From positions 186,001-250,000 of the forward strand of contig NZ_VCBC01000005.1 of assembly GCF_005843925.1 (NCBI RefSeq): a DNA stretch of 64,000 nt. Reading direction: 5' to 3'. This document shows positions 26,973-37,418 of the stretch, piece by piece. The stretch comes from Thalassotalea litorea (lineage in GTDB: Bacteria; Pseudomonadota; Gammaproteobacteria; Enterobacterales; Alteromonadaceae). The notes under the pieces were generated by a model, which was not told the origin of the DNA, searched no databases, and worked only from the letters and a program-made list of their open reading frames with translations. Made by a program: the position numbers and the translations under genes. Position 1 is the first letter of the stretch; each line of letters starts with the position of its first letter.

Positions 26973-28151
26973 TTACAGATGCTCATTCAGGCGCTCGAAG
27001 CCCCTTTCCAGATCGTCAATTAAATCTTCGACATCTTCCAGGCCAATATGTAAACGCACCAGAGGTTGCGAAAATGGCCAGGTGGTTGCACTGCGCATTT
27101 TTCCAACGCTGGAATTTGCTAAGATCAGGCTTTCGTATCCGCCCCAGGAAAAGCCCATTTTAAAATGCTCCATGCCATCAAGCATGGCCGTTAATGCCTC
27201 CGGCTTGCTACTTTTCAGGATAAAAGAAAATAAGCCATTGCTGCCCTGAAAGTCGCGTTTGAAATACTCATGGCCAGGATGGTTTTCAAAAGCAGGATGT
27301 AATACGCAATCCACTTCTTCGCGCTGCGCCAGCCACTCAGCGATTTGCAACGCGCTGGTTTGGTGCTGTTTTAGGCGAACCCCTAAGGTTCGGATCCCCC
27401 GCATCGCCAAATAGATATCATCGGGTGATGCACATTGCCCAAGTAAATAGGAGTTTTCTCGTAACGTCGGCCAGCACTTTTCGTTAGCGGTCGCCGTTCC
27501 CAACATGGCATCGCTGTGACCGACAATATACTTGGTCGCCGCCTGCACAGAAACATCGACACCATGCTCGAATGGTTTAAACAACACAGGTGACGCCCAG
27601 GTATTGTCTAGAATGACGGTGATATCATGGTTCTGAGCATGGGCTACCTCACAAATCCCTGGAACGTCCTGAACTTCCATGGTTAATGAACCTGGAGATT
27701 CAAGGAAAATGACGGTGGTATTGGATTGAATTAATGTTTCGATTTTGCGGCCAATCATCGGGTCGTAAAACGTAACATCGATACCCAGACCCGCTAAGGT
27801 CTTCTCACAAAAATCTCGTGTGGGTTCATAAGCGGTGTCGACCATTAACACATGGTCGCCCGTTTTCACGAAAGACAAAATGGCGCTGGTGATTGCGGCT
27901 GTCCCGCAAGGATAAACGTAACATCCGGCGCCACCCTCAAGTTCTGTCATTGCGTCTTGAAACGCAAACGTCGTGGGGGTGCCACGGCGACCATAGAACA
28001 TTTCCTGTTCCGCGCGTTTTGCGGTGGCCTTTTTCATGTCTAATACTGTGTCAAAGACTATCGTTGACGCGCGAAATACCGGCGGGTTAATAACCCCCTG
28101 GGTCCATTTTTTCTGACGTCCAGCGTTTACGATTGCAGTATTTTTTTTCAT
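26973..28151 (-). CDS. metC: Cystathionine beta-lyase
   Basis: Converts cystathionine to homocysteine, pyruvate and ammonia in methionine synthesis. PLP enzyme of the Cys/Met metabolism family, 392 residues: GRRGTPTTFAFQDAMTELEGG, YPCGTAAITSAIL, LDNTWASPVLFKPFEHGVD, the PLP lysine in SVQAATKYIVGHSD, and SWGGYESL near the end with RLHIGLED. The MetC rather than MetB assignment rests on the FYGRRGTPT and SWGGYESL patterns. No MetJ box was recognised in the upstream gap. Confidence 0.93.
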   Translation of the reverse strand: MKKNTAIVNAGRQKKWTQGVINPPVFRASTIVFDTVLDMKKATAKRAEQEMFYGRRGTPTTFAFQDAMTELEGGAGCYVYPCGTAAITSAILSFVKTGDHVLMVDTAYEPTRDFCEKTLAGLGIDVTFYDPMIGRKIETLIQSNTTVIFLESPGSLTMEVQDVPGICEVAHAQNHDITVILDNTWASPVLFKPFEHGVDVSVQAATKYIVGHSDAMLGTATANEKCWPTLRENSYLLGQCASPDDIYLAMRGIRTLGVRLKQHQTSALQIAEWLAQREEVDCVLHPAFENHPGHEYFKRDFQGSNGLFSFILKSSKPEALTAMLDGMEHFKMGFSWGGYESLILANSSVGKMRSATTWPFSQPLVRLHIGLEDVEDLIDDLERGFERLNEHL

Positions 28152-28580
28152 AGTGACATTTTCCGATAATAATAACTGGCGATACTAGATAGCCGAAGAC
28201 AAACTCGTGCGATTGATAATAGAAATAGTAAAATAGAGCCTTGCCAGTGGCTTGCACCATTGATGCGGCCCCAACAACACACGAACCGTCGTCAAGAACG
28301 CAACATCAATCAATACGATTGCAATACACTTTTAGCTATCTAGCCATCTAAAATGTAAAGTTAGAATACGGTAACTTAGCTTGAATTACACGAAATTTTT
28401 CAAGCAAATATCAATAAGATGTTATTTTTTAACACAATGGCTGTGGAATTTATCTTGATTCTATCCCAGCTGACACTCAGGTGACTGTCGCATTCATGAG
28501 GGCAACCGAGGACTACCCTTTGATTCATCTGTCTGTGTTATTTAAAAAATCACTGATAAACACGGTGAAAAACTCGGCCG
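28152..28580. other. Gap without recognisable gene upstream of metC
   Basis: About 430 bp separating the polB stop and the metC start, both on the minus strand. The metC promoter should lie here, but no clear -35/-10 pair or AGACGTCT-like MetJ site was found. No long reading frame, RNA gene or repeat is seen. Confidence 0.4.
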
Positions 28581-31076
28581 TTAGAATAACTGCATTTGTT
28601 GATCACAAATGCTCGCAAAATCTTTACCAATAAAGGGTAATATACCGTCGGCAATCGCCGCAAGTTGCCGGTCAATATAAAGCTGATAATCGATGGGCGC
28701 CTGCTGATGTTCAAGTGTTTGCGGACCCGCCATGGTCATCACATATTCAATCCAGCCTTTATTCTGATACCGTAAGGGTTTATCCGTGGCTTGGTGGATT
28801 TCGTCGGCATGGCGAGCGGCTTTGACATGGGGTGGTACATTTTTTTGATATTCATCGAGCTTGCGCCGCAAGCGTTTGCGATAGGTGAGCATATGATCAA
28901 ATTTGCCTTCTAAAGTGTCATTGACCATCTGTAAAATATACGCGTCCACCGGCTCATGATGAAACACCTTGAGGTACAGGTTTTGCTGAAAGCACTTAGC
29001 CAGTTCGGTCCAGTCTGTACGGACACTTTCTAATCCCTTGAATATCAGCTGCTCTTTATCATCACGCCCAACCAATCCTGCATAACGCTTTTTGGTTCCG
29101 ATATCGGTACCCCGAACGGTTGGCATTAGAAACGTATGAAAATGAGTTTCAAATTCGATTTCCAGAGCACTGGAAATATTATAATCATCCGCCAGTTTTT
29201 GCTGCCAACGCTGATTAATCAGATTCATCAGTGTTTTGCCTATCGCCTGAGCATCGCTATCATCATGCTGCTCACCAATCGAAACAAATATCGAATCGGT
29301 GTCTCCATAAATGACTTTATAACCCAGTTCGTCAATCCAGGATTGAGTGGTTTTAAGTAAATCATGGGAACGTTTAGTGATGGAACCCGACAGCCTCGGA
29401 TCGAAAAATCGACAACCGTTTGAACCGAGTACTCCGTAAAACGAATTCATAATAATTTTTATTGCTTGAGACAGGGGCGCATTTTTTTGTGCTTTGGCCT
29501 TATCTCGCTCGGCCCATAAGGATTCAATGATTTGTGGCAGAAAATGCTGTTCGCGGCTAAAACTCGCGCCGTCATAGCCAGGGATCACCGAACCCGGATC
29601 AGACTCCGCGCTTTGCAATCCAATCACCATGCCCATAGGGTCAATCTTAAAGGTACGAATAATACTGGGATACAAACTTTTAAAGTCTAATACCAGGACA
29701 TTTTTATATAAGCCGGGAATAGAATCCATCACGTAACCACCGGGAGAAACCAGATCCCGCTCGCCATCACCAAGATTTGGCGCAATATAGCCCGCGCGGT
29801 GTAATTTCGGTAAATACAGGTTGGTAAAAGCGGCAACACTACCGCCGATACGATCCAGCTCTAAACCGGTTAAGTTTGAACGTAGTACCGCAAACTCTAA
29901 TAACTGTGTCTTGATAAAAATATCCCAGACTAGCTTGCAATCCATTAGGTTATATTTCGCCAGTGCTTGCTTATCCTGATGAAATTTTCGGGTAATTTCC
30001 TTACCGCGATTATTTACATCATCAATGTCTTTGCCAACGCCTAACAGCGATTGCGCTACGTTTTCTAAAGAAAAACTCGGGAAGTTATATGTGGCCGTTT
30101 TCAGTAAATCGATGCCGTCAAGGGTGACTCGGCCAGGGATCATCACGAAATGCTGGTCGGGAGACATACGATTTTGCCGCCAATGAAGTTGCCCACCATC
30201 CCGGCCGATTGCAAAAGGAATTTTATGCAGATCGCAGCGTTTTTGCAGTAAGCGCATGTCGAAGCCAACCACATTCCAACCGATAATTGTATCCGGATCC
30301 CATTGATTAATTAGGTCAATTGTTGCCTTTAACAAGGCTTTTTCATCCTCGACCCAGACAATGTAGTCCGGCGCATCGGGTTCAGGGATGCCAATCATAA
30401 TGACAATCTGACGCTTATCCTGGTAGAAACCAATAGAATACAATTCCCCGGAAAACGAGCACTCGACATCCAAAGATAACATCGACAGATTTGGCGTGTA
30501 TGTCGCAGATTTTGCCCGCCCCTGCTGAATATTATGGTAAGTCGCAGATGGACAATTAGGGTGTTGAATGGGTTGCGATTTCTGGTTCGATGTACCGGTG
30601 AAAACTAACGAGCCATAGATAAACCGTTCCATTAAAAATCGATCATCTGGGCGAACATCATCTTCGTAAACCTTGATGCCCTGGTCTTTTAATCTGTCTC
30701 TGGCGACGTAAAATTGATTTAATCGCTGAAAATAAAACCCGGTTACTTGGTTATGGTTATAGTTGGTAAGATTAAGTTCCTGGGTTTGATGGGATATATT
30801 GTGTTGATTGAGTGTTTTTACCGCATGCGGTGCGCTAGTTGTTTCAACAAAAAATACCGCTTTTTCACCGTCAATTTCCAGTTTCACCGGTCCATTATCT
30901 GTGTGTAGCCAAAATACCAGCTGAATGCCTTGACGATTTTCCTGTATTTGTCGGCTAAGAACAAAGCCAGGTAATTGTCCATACACACCGGACTGCATAG
31001 GCTTAGGCGAAGTAGCAAGCTCAGATTTAGGGGTAGACTGAGTTATTTGGGACTTTACTGATGCGGTATCACTCAT
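28581..31076 (-). CDS. polB: DNA polymerase II (family B, SOS-inducible)
   Basis: Family-B DNA polymerase of about 831 residues. The exonuclease domain has LDVECSF (ExoI), GWNVVGFDM (ExoII) and YNLMDCKLVWD (ExoIII); the polymerase domain has LDFKSLYPSIIRTF (motif A), KIIMNSFYGVLGS (motif B) and YGDTDSIFV (motif C). It restarts and bypasses damaged templates. ATG 31076 (MSDTASVK) is chosen over an open frame extending to 31310, because that extension would run across the LexA box and into dinG. Divergent from dinG with 55 bp between starts. Confidence 0.95.
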   Translation of the reverse strand: MSDTASVKSQITQSTPKSELATSPKPMQSGVYGQLPGFVLSRQIQENRQGIQLVFWLHTDNGPVKLEIDGEKAVFFVETTSAPHAVKTLNQHNISHQTQELNLTNYNHNQVTGFYFQRLNQFYVARDRLKDQGIKVYEDDVRPDDRFLMERFIYGSLVFTGTSNQKSQPIQHPNCPSATYHNIQQGRAKSATYTPNLSMLSLDVECSFSGELYSIGFYQDKRQIVIMIGIPEPDAPDYIVWVEDEKALLKATIDLINQWDPDTIIGWNVVGFDMRLLQKRCDLHKIPFAIGRDGGQLHWRQNRMSPDQHFVMIPGRVTLDGIDLLKTATYNFPSFSLENVAQSLLGVGKDIDDVNNRGKEITRKFHQDKQALAKYNLMDCKLVWDIFIKTQLLEFAVLRSNLTGLELDRIGGSVAAFTNLYLPKLHRAGYIAPNLGDGERDLVSPGGYVMDSIPGLYKNVLVLDFKSLYPSIIRTFKIDPMGMVIGLQSAESDPGSVIPGYDGASFSREQHFLPQIIESLWAERDKAKAQKNAPLSQAIKIIMNSFYGVLGSNGCRFFDPRLSGSITKRSHDLLKTTQSWIDELGYKVIYGDTDSIFVSIGEQHDDSDAQAIGKTLMNLINQRWQQKLADDYNISSALEIEFETHFHTFLMPTVRGTDIGTKKRYAGLVGRDDKEQLIFKGLESVRTDWTELAKCFQQNLYLKVFHHEPVDAYILQMVNDTLEGKFDHMLTYRKRLRRKLDEYQKNVPPHVKAARHADEIHQATDKPLRYQNKGWIEYVMTMAGPQTLEHQQAPIDYQLYIDRQLAAIADGILPFIGKDFASICDQQMQLF

Positions 31077-31095
31077 AGACACACAAAGAGATGAA

Positions 31096-31111
31096 CTGTT
31101 ATTATATACAG
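31096..31111. promoter_or_regulatory. LexA (SOS) box between polB and dinG
   Basis: CTGTTATTATATACAG fits the gammaproteobacterial LexA consensus CTGT-N8-ACAG exactly, with an A+T-rich centre. It lies in the 55-bp divergent gap, 20 bp from each start, so a single site can repress both genes. Confidence 0.9.
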
Positions 31112-31131
31112 CATATTCGAAGCGCGAGTTA

Positions 31132-33237
31132 ATGGAAACCAATTTATTTATGTTAGGTGAAAAGACCAAGGAAGTTATCCGCAACGCGTACAAAGAAATT
31201 GGCCAGAATCTCGACAATTTTTCGCCACGCAAACAACAAACCTTTTTGATTGCAGAGATCGCAAAAACATTAGGTGGCGAATACGACAAATTGCGCAAAC
31301 ATATCGCCATAGAAGCTGGTACTGGTACCGGAAAGTCTCTGGCTTATTGTTTAGGTGCAATCCCTTTGGCAATGGCTCGCAATAAGAAGGTGATTATCTC
31401 GACCGCTACGGTTGCTCTACAAGAACAACTGGTTGACAAAGACCTACCTTTTTTACAAAAAAACTCTGGTCTGGATTTTGATTATTGTCTGGTCAAAGGG
31501 CGTCAGCGCTACGTATGTGCGCAAAAACTGGCACAAGTTACTCAGGGAAATGCCGGTGGCGACGATACTCAGGTAGCCTTGTTTCAGGAAAAACCTAAAG
31601 CCAGTGATATTCGCATGCTCAACACCATGTCGGAAAAGCTAAGCAGTGGCAAATGGCAGGGAGACCTGGATTCCTGGCCAAAATCCGTGCCCCATCACAT
31701 TTGGCAAACCATTCAATGTGATCGTCATTCCTGCCTCAAACATTTACCGGAACACACCCATTGTCCTTTTCATAAAGCCCGAGAAGCAATGGATCTTGCT
31801 GACGTGTTAGTGGTGAACCATGCCTTATTACTATCGGATCTTGAATTGGGTGGCGGTAAAATTCTGACAGAACCGGAAGATACTATTTACGTGCTCGATG
31901 AGGCCCATCATCTGCCGCAGATAACCCGGGATCATTCATCAGCGATGGCCACCGTGAAAGGCGCAATGGACTGGCTAAGTAAGGTCAGCATTCTCAGTGA
32001 CAAAATTTCTAAGCTAAGTAAAAATCAACGGGCGATCTCTCCGTCGTTAAAACTCGCGGACTATTGTCAGGAAATCATCGCTGACTTACAAAAAGTATCG
32101 AGTTTTATTGATGCGAACCGCAGCGTTTACTTTGTTGACGAACAACAGTATCGCTTTGAAAATGGCCTGATCCCGAAAAACCTAAAGAATCTGGCGGAAG
32201 ATATCGCCTCAGCAAGCAAAAAGGCTCTGGCAGAAATCACCAAGCTTTATAACTTGTTAATGGAAGAGGTAAAGGATGGCGCCATTCAGATGTATCTGGC
32301 TGAAGGTCCGTTATCGGAAAGTGGCTTTATTATGCAACGCCTGGAAAATCTCGAGAAAATCTGGGCAATGTATGCCAAAACCGACTCAGAAAAAGGCGCA
32401 CCGCTTGCCCGCTGGCTTGAACAAAGCGATGGTAATCGCGATGATGTTATGGTTTGTGCATCGCCTATCGAAGTTGGTTTTATGTTGGAAGACAACCTGT
32501 GGAGTAAATGTGAAGGTGCGGTGCTCTGCTCAGCAACAATCTGTGCTCTCAATTCCTTTGATCATTTTCGTCGTCAGGTTGGCTTGGGGAACAATGACGG
32601 TACCCAATATCAGCGCATTGGCTCACCGTTTGATTACCAAAACAATGCGGTGTTGCACATTCCGGCGATGAAAACCGAACCGACCAACAGTGACGCCTTT
32701 ACCGATGAATTAATAAAAATCATCCCAGATTTACTCAAGGACAATGAAGCAAACCTGGTGTTATTCTCCTCTTATTGGCAAATGCAAAAAGTGGCGGAAG
32801 CTCTGCGAGAGAAATCCAAGATAGAGATTTTGATGCAAGGGGAAGATTCGCGGCAGAAAATTATCGAAACCCACAAAAAACGCTGCGACCAGGATAAAAC
32901 CAGTGTTGTGTTTGGTAGTCAGAGTTTTTCTGAAGGGCTCGATTTACCAGGCAAATACCTAACCAACCTGATCATAACCAAACTCCCCTTTTCGGTGCCT
33001 ACATCACCAGTCGATCAAGCGCAGTCCGAGTACGTCAAACTCAAAGGCGGTAATCCATTTATGATGTTAACGGTGCCAGAAGCTTCGAAGAAGCTCATTC
33101 AGGCCTGTGGCCGTTTGCTTCGCAATGAAAAAGATACTGGCAGCGTCTATATCCTCGACAGACGTCTGGTGAGTAAGCGTTATGGCAAGGAACTACTGGA
33201 TTCGTTACCACCGTTTAAACGAGATATTAGTTATTAA
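31132..33237 (+). CDS. dinG: ATP-dependent DNA helicase DinG
   Basis: Superfamily-2 XPD-like iron-sulfur helicase of 701 residues, 5'-3', acting on D-loops and R-loops. Walker A is AIEAGTGTGKSLAY, the DEAH box is YVLDEAHHLP, and VFGSQSFSEGLDLPG and IQACGRLLRNE are motifs V and VI. Four cysteines between the Walker A and DEAH boxes (RYVC, TIQC, RHSC, HTHC) are the expected 4Fe-4S ligands. Induced together with polB by the shared LexA box. Confidence 0.95.
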   Translation: METNLFMLGEKTKEVIRNAYKEIGQNLDNFSPRKQQTFLIAEIAKTLGGEYDKLRKHIAIEAGTGTGKSLAYCLGAIPLAMARNKKVIISTATVALQEQLVDKDLPFLQKNSGLDFDYCLVKGRQRYVCAQKLAQVTQGNAGGDDTQVALFQEKPKASDIRMLNTMSEKLSSGKWQGDLDSWPKSVPHHIWQTIQCDRHSCLKHLPEHTHCPFHKAREAMDLADVLVVNHALLLSDLELGGGKILTEPEDTIYVLDEAHHLPQITRDHSSAMATVKGAMDWLSKVSILSDKISKLSKNQRAISPSLKLADYCQEIIADLQKVSSFIDANRSVYFVDEQQYRFENGLIPKNLKNLAEDIASASKKALAEITKLYNLLMEEVKDGAIQMYLAEGPLSESGFIMQRLENLEKIWAMYAKTDSEKGAPLARWLEQSDGNRDDVMVCASPIEVGFMLEDNLWSKCEGAVLCSATICALNSFDHFRRQVGLGNNDGTQYQRIGSPFDYQNNAVLHIPAMKTEPTNSDAFTDELIKIIPDLLKDNEANLVLFSSYWQMQKVAEALREKSKIEILMQGEDSRQKIIETHKKRCDQDKTSVVFGSQSFSEGLDLPGKYLTNLIITKLPFSVPTSPVDQAQSEYVKLKGGNPFMMLTVPEASKKLIQACGRLLRNEKDTGSVYILDRRLVSKRYGKELLDSLPPFKRDISY

Positions 33238-33465
33238 TAATCTGGGGCTGCTTTAAATTTATGTATTGATATCAATCTGTACTACGTTTAGGTAGAAAAT
33301 GGCAATGTTTATTCATGCAGTTCACAACTTATATAAAGTTAGTTTTGCAAACGTCAACTTCTATGTAAAATACTTCATTTTTATATTTCCGCAAAATATG
33401 CATTGACCTCAACTTAACTCGAGGTCTTAGTCTTCTGCTTTTCTCAGATAGATAAGAATACAATA

Positions 33466-34770
33466 ATGAAAAGTGACATCTCGTTTTCCAGACTTAAACA
33501 GTTTCCACCTCTTATGTGGATTTTACTATTCGGATCTTTTATAACTCGTGGCAGCTTCTACATGGTGTGGCCATTCCTTGCCGTAATCCTATATGAAAAG
33601 TTTGCGTTAAGTGCAACTGAAGTAGGGTCTATTTTATCACTCGCAGCAATAATTTCGGTTTTTGTCAGCTTTGTTGGCAGTACCTTGTCGGACAAATTTG
33701 GTCGCAAACCAATGATGTTCGCTACAGGGATCCTTTATATCATTTCATTTAGTTTGCTTGCCGAAGCTGACTCTGTGGTGACTTTTACCCTGGTAATAAC
33801 CCTTTGTTCTATCGCAACCTCTTTGTGGCGACCTCTTACTTCAGCATTAATAGGGGACATTATACCGCAAGCGGAGTCACGAGAACTCGCAATGCAGTCG
33901 TTGTATTTTGCAGTAAACGTGGGATGTGCAATAGGACCGATGCTTGGAGTATTGTTAGGGTTAACAGGTGAGCAGTCTAGCTTTTATATTACCGTCTTTG
34001 CGTTTGCGATTTTATTGGCTTTATTATTTGTTGGTTTTAGGCATCAGGAAAAAAGCCAAACTAGCGCTAATAACACCATCGAGCATGATGCCAGTAAAAT
34101 GGGACCGGGAACAAAGCATACAGGCTTAAGGCAAACATTAGAGATACTGATCAAAGACAAATTATTGCAGTGTCTGATATTGGCCAACGTACTCTGTCTG
34201 TTTATTTACGGACAAATGGACAGCTCTTTGATTCAATATTTGACCCGCGAGCAAGTACCAAATTTGCTTGAGCTTATATCGTCTATGATCTTTGCTAATG
34301 CCCTAGTGATAGTTTCTTGTCAATTTGTGTTATTGAAATTGATGGCATCTCGCCCTCTGTTAGTTCGTATCAGATTGGGACTGGTAATGCTGATACTGTC
34401 GCAAATTTGGTTTGCGTTTAATCCGTTACATTTTTTCATGGGATGGATCGGAGCAGTAATAATTATGAGCCTGGCTGAAGCAGTTTTGTTTCCAACTATG
34501 AATGTCCACGTTGATCGTATCGCACCTGAAAAATTAAGAGGCGCCTACTTTGGCGCAACAGCATTCTATGATTTAGGCTTTGCACTGGCACCGATTGGTG
34601 GGGGAATTATTCTCGATTTGTATAGTGGCACCTGGCTATTCTTATTTTCCGCAGGAATTGCTGTTTTCGTATTTTTCTTGTATCACATTATGGGCAATTT
34701 GAGTCGTCCAGATTTTGTTACTGAACAACTCAAAGTATCAAGCAATCGAAATAATAAAATGAGCAGTTAA
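33466..34770 (+). CDS. MFS transporter, drug/H+ antiporter-like
   Basis: Major facilitator of 434 residues with twelve predicted membrane segments and a hydrophilic central loop near residue 205. Loop 2-3 carries GSTLSDKFGRKPMM, the MFS motif A, and loop 8-9 region has PEKLRGAYFGATAF. It resembles bacterial 12-TM multidrug or sugar efflux members (MdtH/YdeE-like), but substrate is unknown. The 228-bp upstream gap contains the palindrome ATTGATATCAAT (33265-33276), not a canonical FNR site. Confidence 0.8.
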   Translation: MKSDISFSRLKQFPPLMWILLFGSFITRGSFYMVWPFLAVILYEKFALSATEVGSILSLAAIISVFVSFVGSTLSDKFGRKPMMFATGILYIISFSLLAEADSVVTFTLVITLCSIATSLWRPLTSALIGDIIPQAESRELAMQSLYFAVNVGCAIGPMLGVLLGLTGEQSSFYITVFAFAILLALLFVGFRHQEKSQTSANNTIEHDASKMGPGTKHTGLRQTLEILIKDKLLQCLILANVLCLFIYGQMDSSLIQYLTREQVPNLLELISSMIFANALVIVSCQFVLLKLMASRPLLVRIRLGLVMLILSQIWFAFNPLHFFMGWIGAVIIMSLAEAVLFPTMNVHVDRIAPEKLRGAYFGATAFYDLGFALAPIGGGIILDLYSGTWLFLFSAGIAVFVFFLYHIMGNLSRPDFVTEQLKVSSNRNNKMSS

Positions 34771-34961
34771 CAAGTTTTTCTGAACGCTTAGTCTCTGAAG
34801 TTTTTTCACCATAGACCGTTTCTGTCAATTCGCAGCTTCGGTCTACCATTTAACAGCGCAGACGACCTTAACAAGATGCCTGCATAGCTCTTCAGTACTG
34901 AGATGGGGGTATTAAAAACTTAGCGTCAGTGCAATAAGTACTTAGCGAGTCTCAACTGCCG

Positions 34962-35342
34962 TTATTGTGTCTGGCTAGACTGTTGTTCGCGATAGCGATC
35001 TAGCTCCTCCAGTAACCAGTCGCCAGAAGGAACCGCATCCTGCTGCGGGCAGTGGATCATATATTTCTTTTTCGAGATAAGACTCTGAGTCGCGCTCTTA
35101 GCGATAAAATCTTCGGTCGTTTCAATGTCATCAACGAAATAATCGTATTTTTTTTGAATGTGCTCTACCGCTTCTTCACCTTGATGAAAATCACCATTAC
35201 GCTCATATTTACAACCACTTTCTCCAACGTAATCAAGAAGGTGCTGTATTTCCTGCTTGGTTTCCTTGTCTATCTCAGAGCCATACGCCAGCGGGCTTAA
35301 CGCGAACAGTGCGGATACCAAAATCCATAGACGGTGTTTCAT
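34962..35342 (-). CDS. Small secreted DUF5329-like protein
   Basis: About 126 residues with a signal peptide (MKHRLWILVSALFAL, cleavage near AYGSE). The mature part is helical and acidic: IQHLLDYVGESGCKYERNG, EAVEHIQKKYDYF, ATQSLISKKKYMIHCP, with two cysteines that may pair. This pattern matches the DUF5329 family of short periplasmic proteins, function unknown. ATG 35342 is chosen because GGGAG lies 6 nt upstream. The neighbouring gap (34771-34961) holds a 7-bp dyad TAGACCG/CGGTCTA. Confidence 0.65.
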   Translation of the reverse strand: MKHRLWILVSALFALSPLAYGSEIDKETKQEIQHLLDYVGESGCKYERNGDFHQGEEAVEHIQKKYDYFVDDIETTEDFIAKSATQSLISKKKYMIHCPQQDAVPSGDWLLEELDRYREQQSSQTQ

Positions 35343-35463
35343 GTAGTTCTCCCGAAAAATTGTAGTTGTCATATTCAAAAATAACTCTGCCATTAAGTAT
35401 AAGTGATGATGTTCAGACTGCTGTATCGGTTAAAAGGTTTAAAAGCATGCGACCAGAACCTGA

Positions 35464-36561
35464 TCATTGTTGATAAACAGGATAGTCGGTCAGCCCAGTC
35501 TCGTTGCCGCCAAACAAGGTATCGGGGTTATGCACCGCTAATGGGTAGCCATGCTTAATACGCTCAGGTAAATCAGGATTTGCCACAAATGGCCTGCCAA
35601 ATCCAATCATATCGGCGAGCCCGTTATTGATTGCTGCACTCCCCTTTTCCCCATCGTAGCGGCCAGCATAAATTATCACCCTGGAAAACGCCTTGCGCAA
35701 AGCACGCTTAAAAATCTCCGGTGTCTCGGGTGCATCTTCCCAATCCACTTCCGCGATATGCATATACGCGATGTTATGACGCTCAAGTAATTCAGCAGCT
35801 GCTACATAGGTTTGCTGAGGATTTGCATCAACCGTGCCGTTTAAAGACGTTAACGGTGCCAGTCGCACGCCGACTTTGCCCGCGCCAACCGCATCCACTA
35901 AGGTTTCGACAACACGATCCAACAACCGCAACCGGTTTTCCAGATTACCACCGTATTCATCCACCCGTTGATTCGATTCTGAATCGATAAATTGATTAAG
36001 CAAATAACCGTTAGCGGCATGCAGCTCGACCCCGTCAAATCCGGCCTCCATGGCATTTAATGCTGCCTGATGAAACTCTTGTATCACCAGTTCGATATCA
36101 TCCACTGTCATTGAACGTGGTTCAACGACGTCCACAAAACCAGGCTGTTGTTCACCGTTATCGACATACACCTTGACGTTTTCTGCTGTTAATGTCGATG
36201 AAGATATCGGTTGCTCGCCAGCAAGGTTATCAGGATGGGACACTCTGCCAACGTGCCATAGCTGAGCAAACATAATACCGCCTTTAGCATGGACAGCTTC
36301 TGTCACTAGCTTCCAACCCCGTATCTGCGCGTCACTAAAGATCCCAGGGGTAAATGCGTAGCCTTTGCCCATCGGCGAAATTTGTGTTCCTTCACTCACG
36401 ATAAGCCCTGCAGATGAACGTTGTTGATAGTAAGTTGCCATCATCTGATTGGGGATATCGCCCGGTTGCGAGGCACGCGAACGCGTCATGGGCGGCATAA
36501 CAATGCGGTTTTTAAGTTGGTAAGGTCCAAGTTTGATAGGTTGAAACAAAGCGTCGTTCAA
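35464..36561 (-). CDS. nemA: Old Yellow Enzyme family alkene reductase
   Basis: FMN-dependent NADPH ene-reductase of 365 residues that reduces activated C=C bonds and nitro compounds. Signatures: LKNRIVMPPMTRSRA, IVSEGTQISPMGKGY, AQLWHVGRVSHP, the substrate-binding HAANGYL (His and Asn), SNQRVDEYGGNLENRLRL and IGFGRPFVANPDL. Close to NemA of E. coli by eye. No nemR repressor is adjacent. It is monocistronic by spacing and convergent to nothing nearby. Confidence 0.9.
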   Translation of the reverse strand: MNDALFQPIKLGPYQLKNRIVMPPMTRSRASQPGDIPNQMMATYYQQRSSAGLIVSEGTQISPMGKGYAFTPGIFSDAQIRGWKLVTEAVHAKGGIMFAQLWHVGRVSHPDNLAGEQPISSSTLTAENVKVYVDNGEQQPGFVDVVEPRSMTVDDIELVIQEFHQAALNAMEAGFDGVELHAANGYLLNQFIDSESNQRVDEYGGNLENRLRLLDRVVETLVDAVGAGKVGVRLAPLTSLNGTVDANPQQTYVAAAELLERHNIAYMHIAEVDWEDAPETPEIFKRALRKAFSRVIIYAGRYDGEKGSAAINNGLADMIGFGRPFVANPDLPERIKHGYPLAVHNPDTLFGGNETGLTDYPVYQQ

Positions 36562-36743
36562 AACTAAACCCTCTTGCTGCGGCTTTCTTTGAGCTTAGCC
36601 CAAATTTACAATTAGGTCAGAGTGCAAACAGGTAAGGATTATCGGTAGGTCGTGCTCAACAGCTCAGTAATGTTTAAATCAACAATACTGAGCCGATAGA
36701 CGGATAGAGGGATATTGCTTGAAAAAGAAAAGGAAACCGGGCG

Positions 36744-37418
36744 CTACTCAATACCGATATATTTATGGACTTGAATCGACAGACGCCAGTTATTGGCAAT
36801 GCAAGTGTCGATGGCAAGTTGCGTGGCGCGCTCTTTCTGGCTTATCGGTTGCAGATACACCGGAGTATCTGTGACCTGATGCTCCACCAATAACGCTTTT
36901 AAATCGTCTACATGCTGTTCCGTCGCTACCGGGTGCTTAATTTCATTGGCGCGCTGCATTGCAGAACCAAGTACTTTATAACCGCCGCGCATATTAACTT
37001 TCGGCGATACGGTCACCCAACATTTTGGACTAACCAGCACTTCAAACGTCCCGGATGTTTCTACCTGTATCGAAAAGCCACTTTCTTCAAACACTCGACA
37101 CAATGGTTCCAAATCTACCATACAGGGTTCGCCACCGGTTAACACGATATGCTTAGCCTGCCAGCCATTCTCCGCAATGGTTTGCAATAAATCGGCAATA
37201 CTAAACTCCGCCCATTCATCGGTTTCTGCGTTTTTACTCAACATAACGGGCGCACTGACTTCTCTTTCCGGATCGATTTCCCAGGTATGTTTGGTATCGC
37301 ACCACGAGCAACCGACGGGGCATCCTTGCAAACGAATAAAAATAGACGGTTGTCCGGTAAAAGACCCTTCGCCCTGAATCGTCTCGAACATTTCATTAAT
37401 TTTATATTGGCTCATCAT
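36744..37418 (-). CDS. queE: 7-carboxy-7-deazaguanine synthase QueE
   Basis: Radical-SAM enzyme that contracts carboxytetrahydropterin to 7-carboxy-7-deazaguanine in queuosine synthesis. The cluster ligands are in GCPVGCSWCDTKHTW (C-x3-C-x2-C), with the SAM-binding HIVLTGGEP; FETIQGEGSFTGQPSIFIRL is the substrate-binding N-terminus. About 224 residues. Start at ATG 37418, directly followed by a second ATG. Transcribed divergently from queC across about 140 bp. Confidence 0.93.
   Translation of the reverse strand: MMSQYKINEMFETIQGEGSFTGQPSIFIRLQGCPVGCSWCDTKHTWEIDPEREVSAPVMLSKNAETDEWAEFSIADLLQTIAENGWQAKHIVLTGGEPCMVDLEPLCRVFEESGFSIQVETSGTFEVLVSPKCWVTVSPKVNMRGGYKVLGSAMQRANEIKHPVATEQHVDDLKALLVEHQVTDTPVYLQPISQKERATQLAIDTCIANNWRLSIQVHKYIGIE

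Noticed and set aside
33265..33276. ATTGATATCAAT as an FNR box before the MFS gene
   Set aside because: The two half sites touch, without the 4-bp spacing FNR needs.
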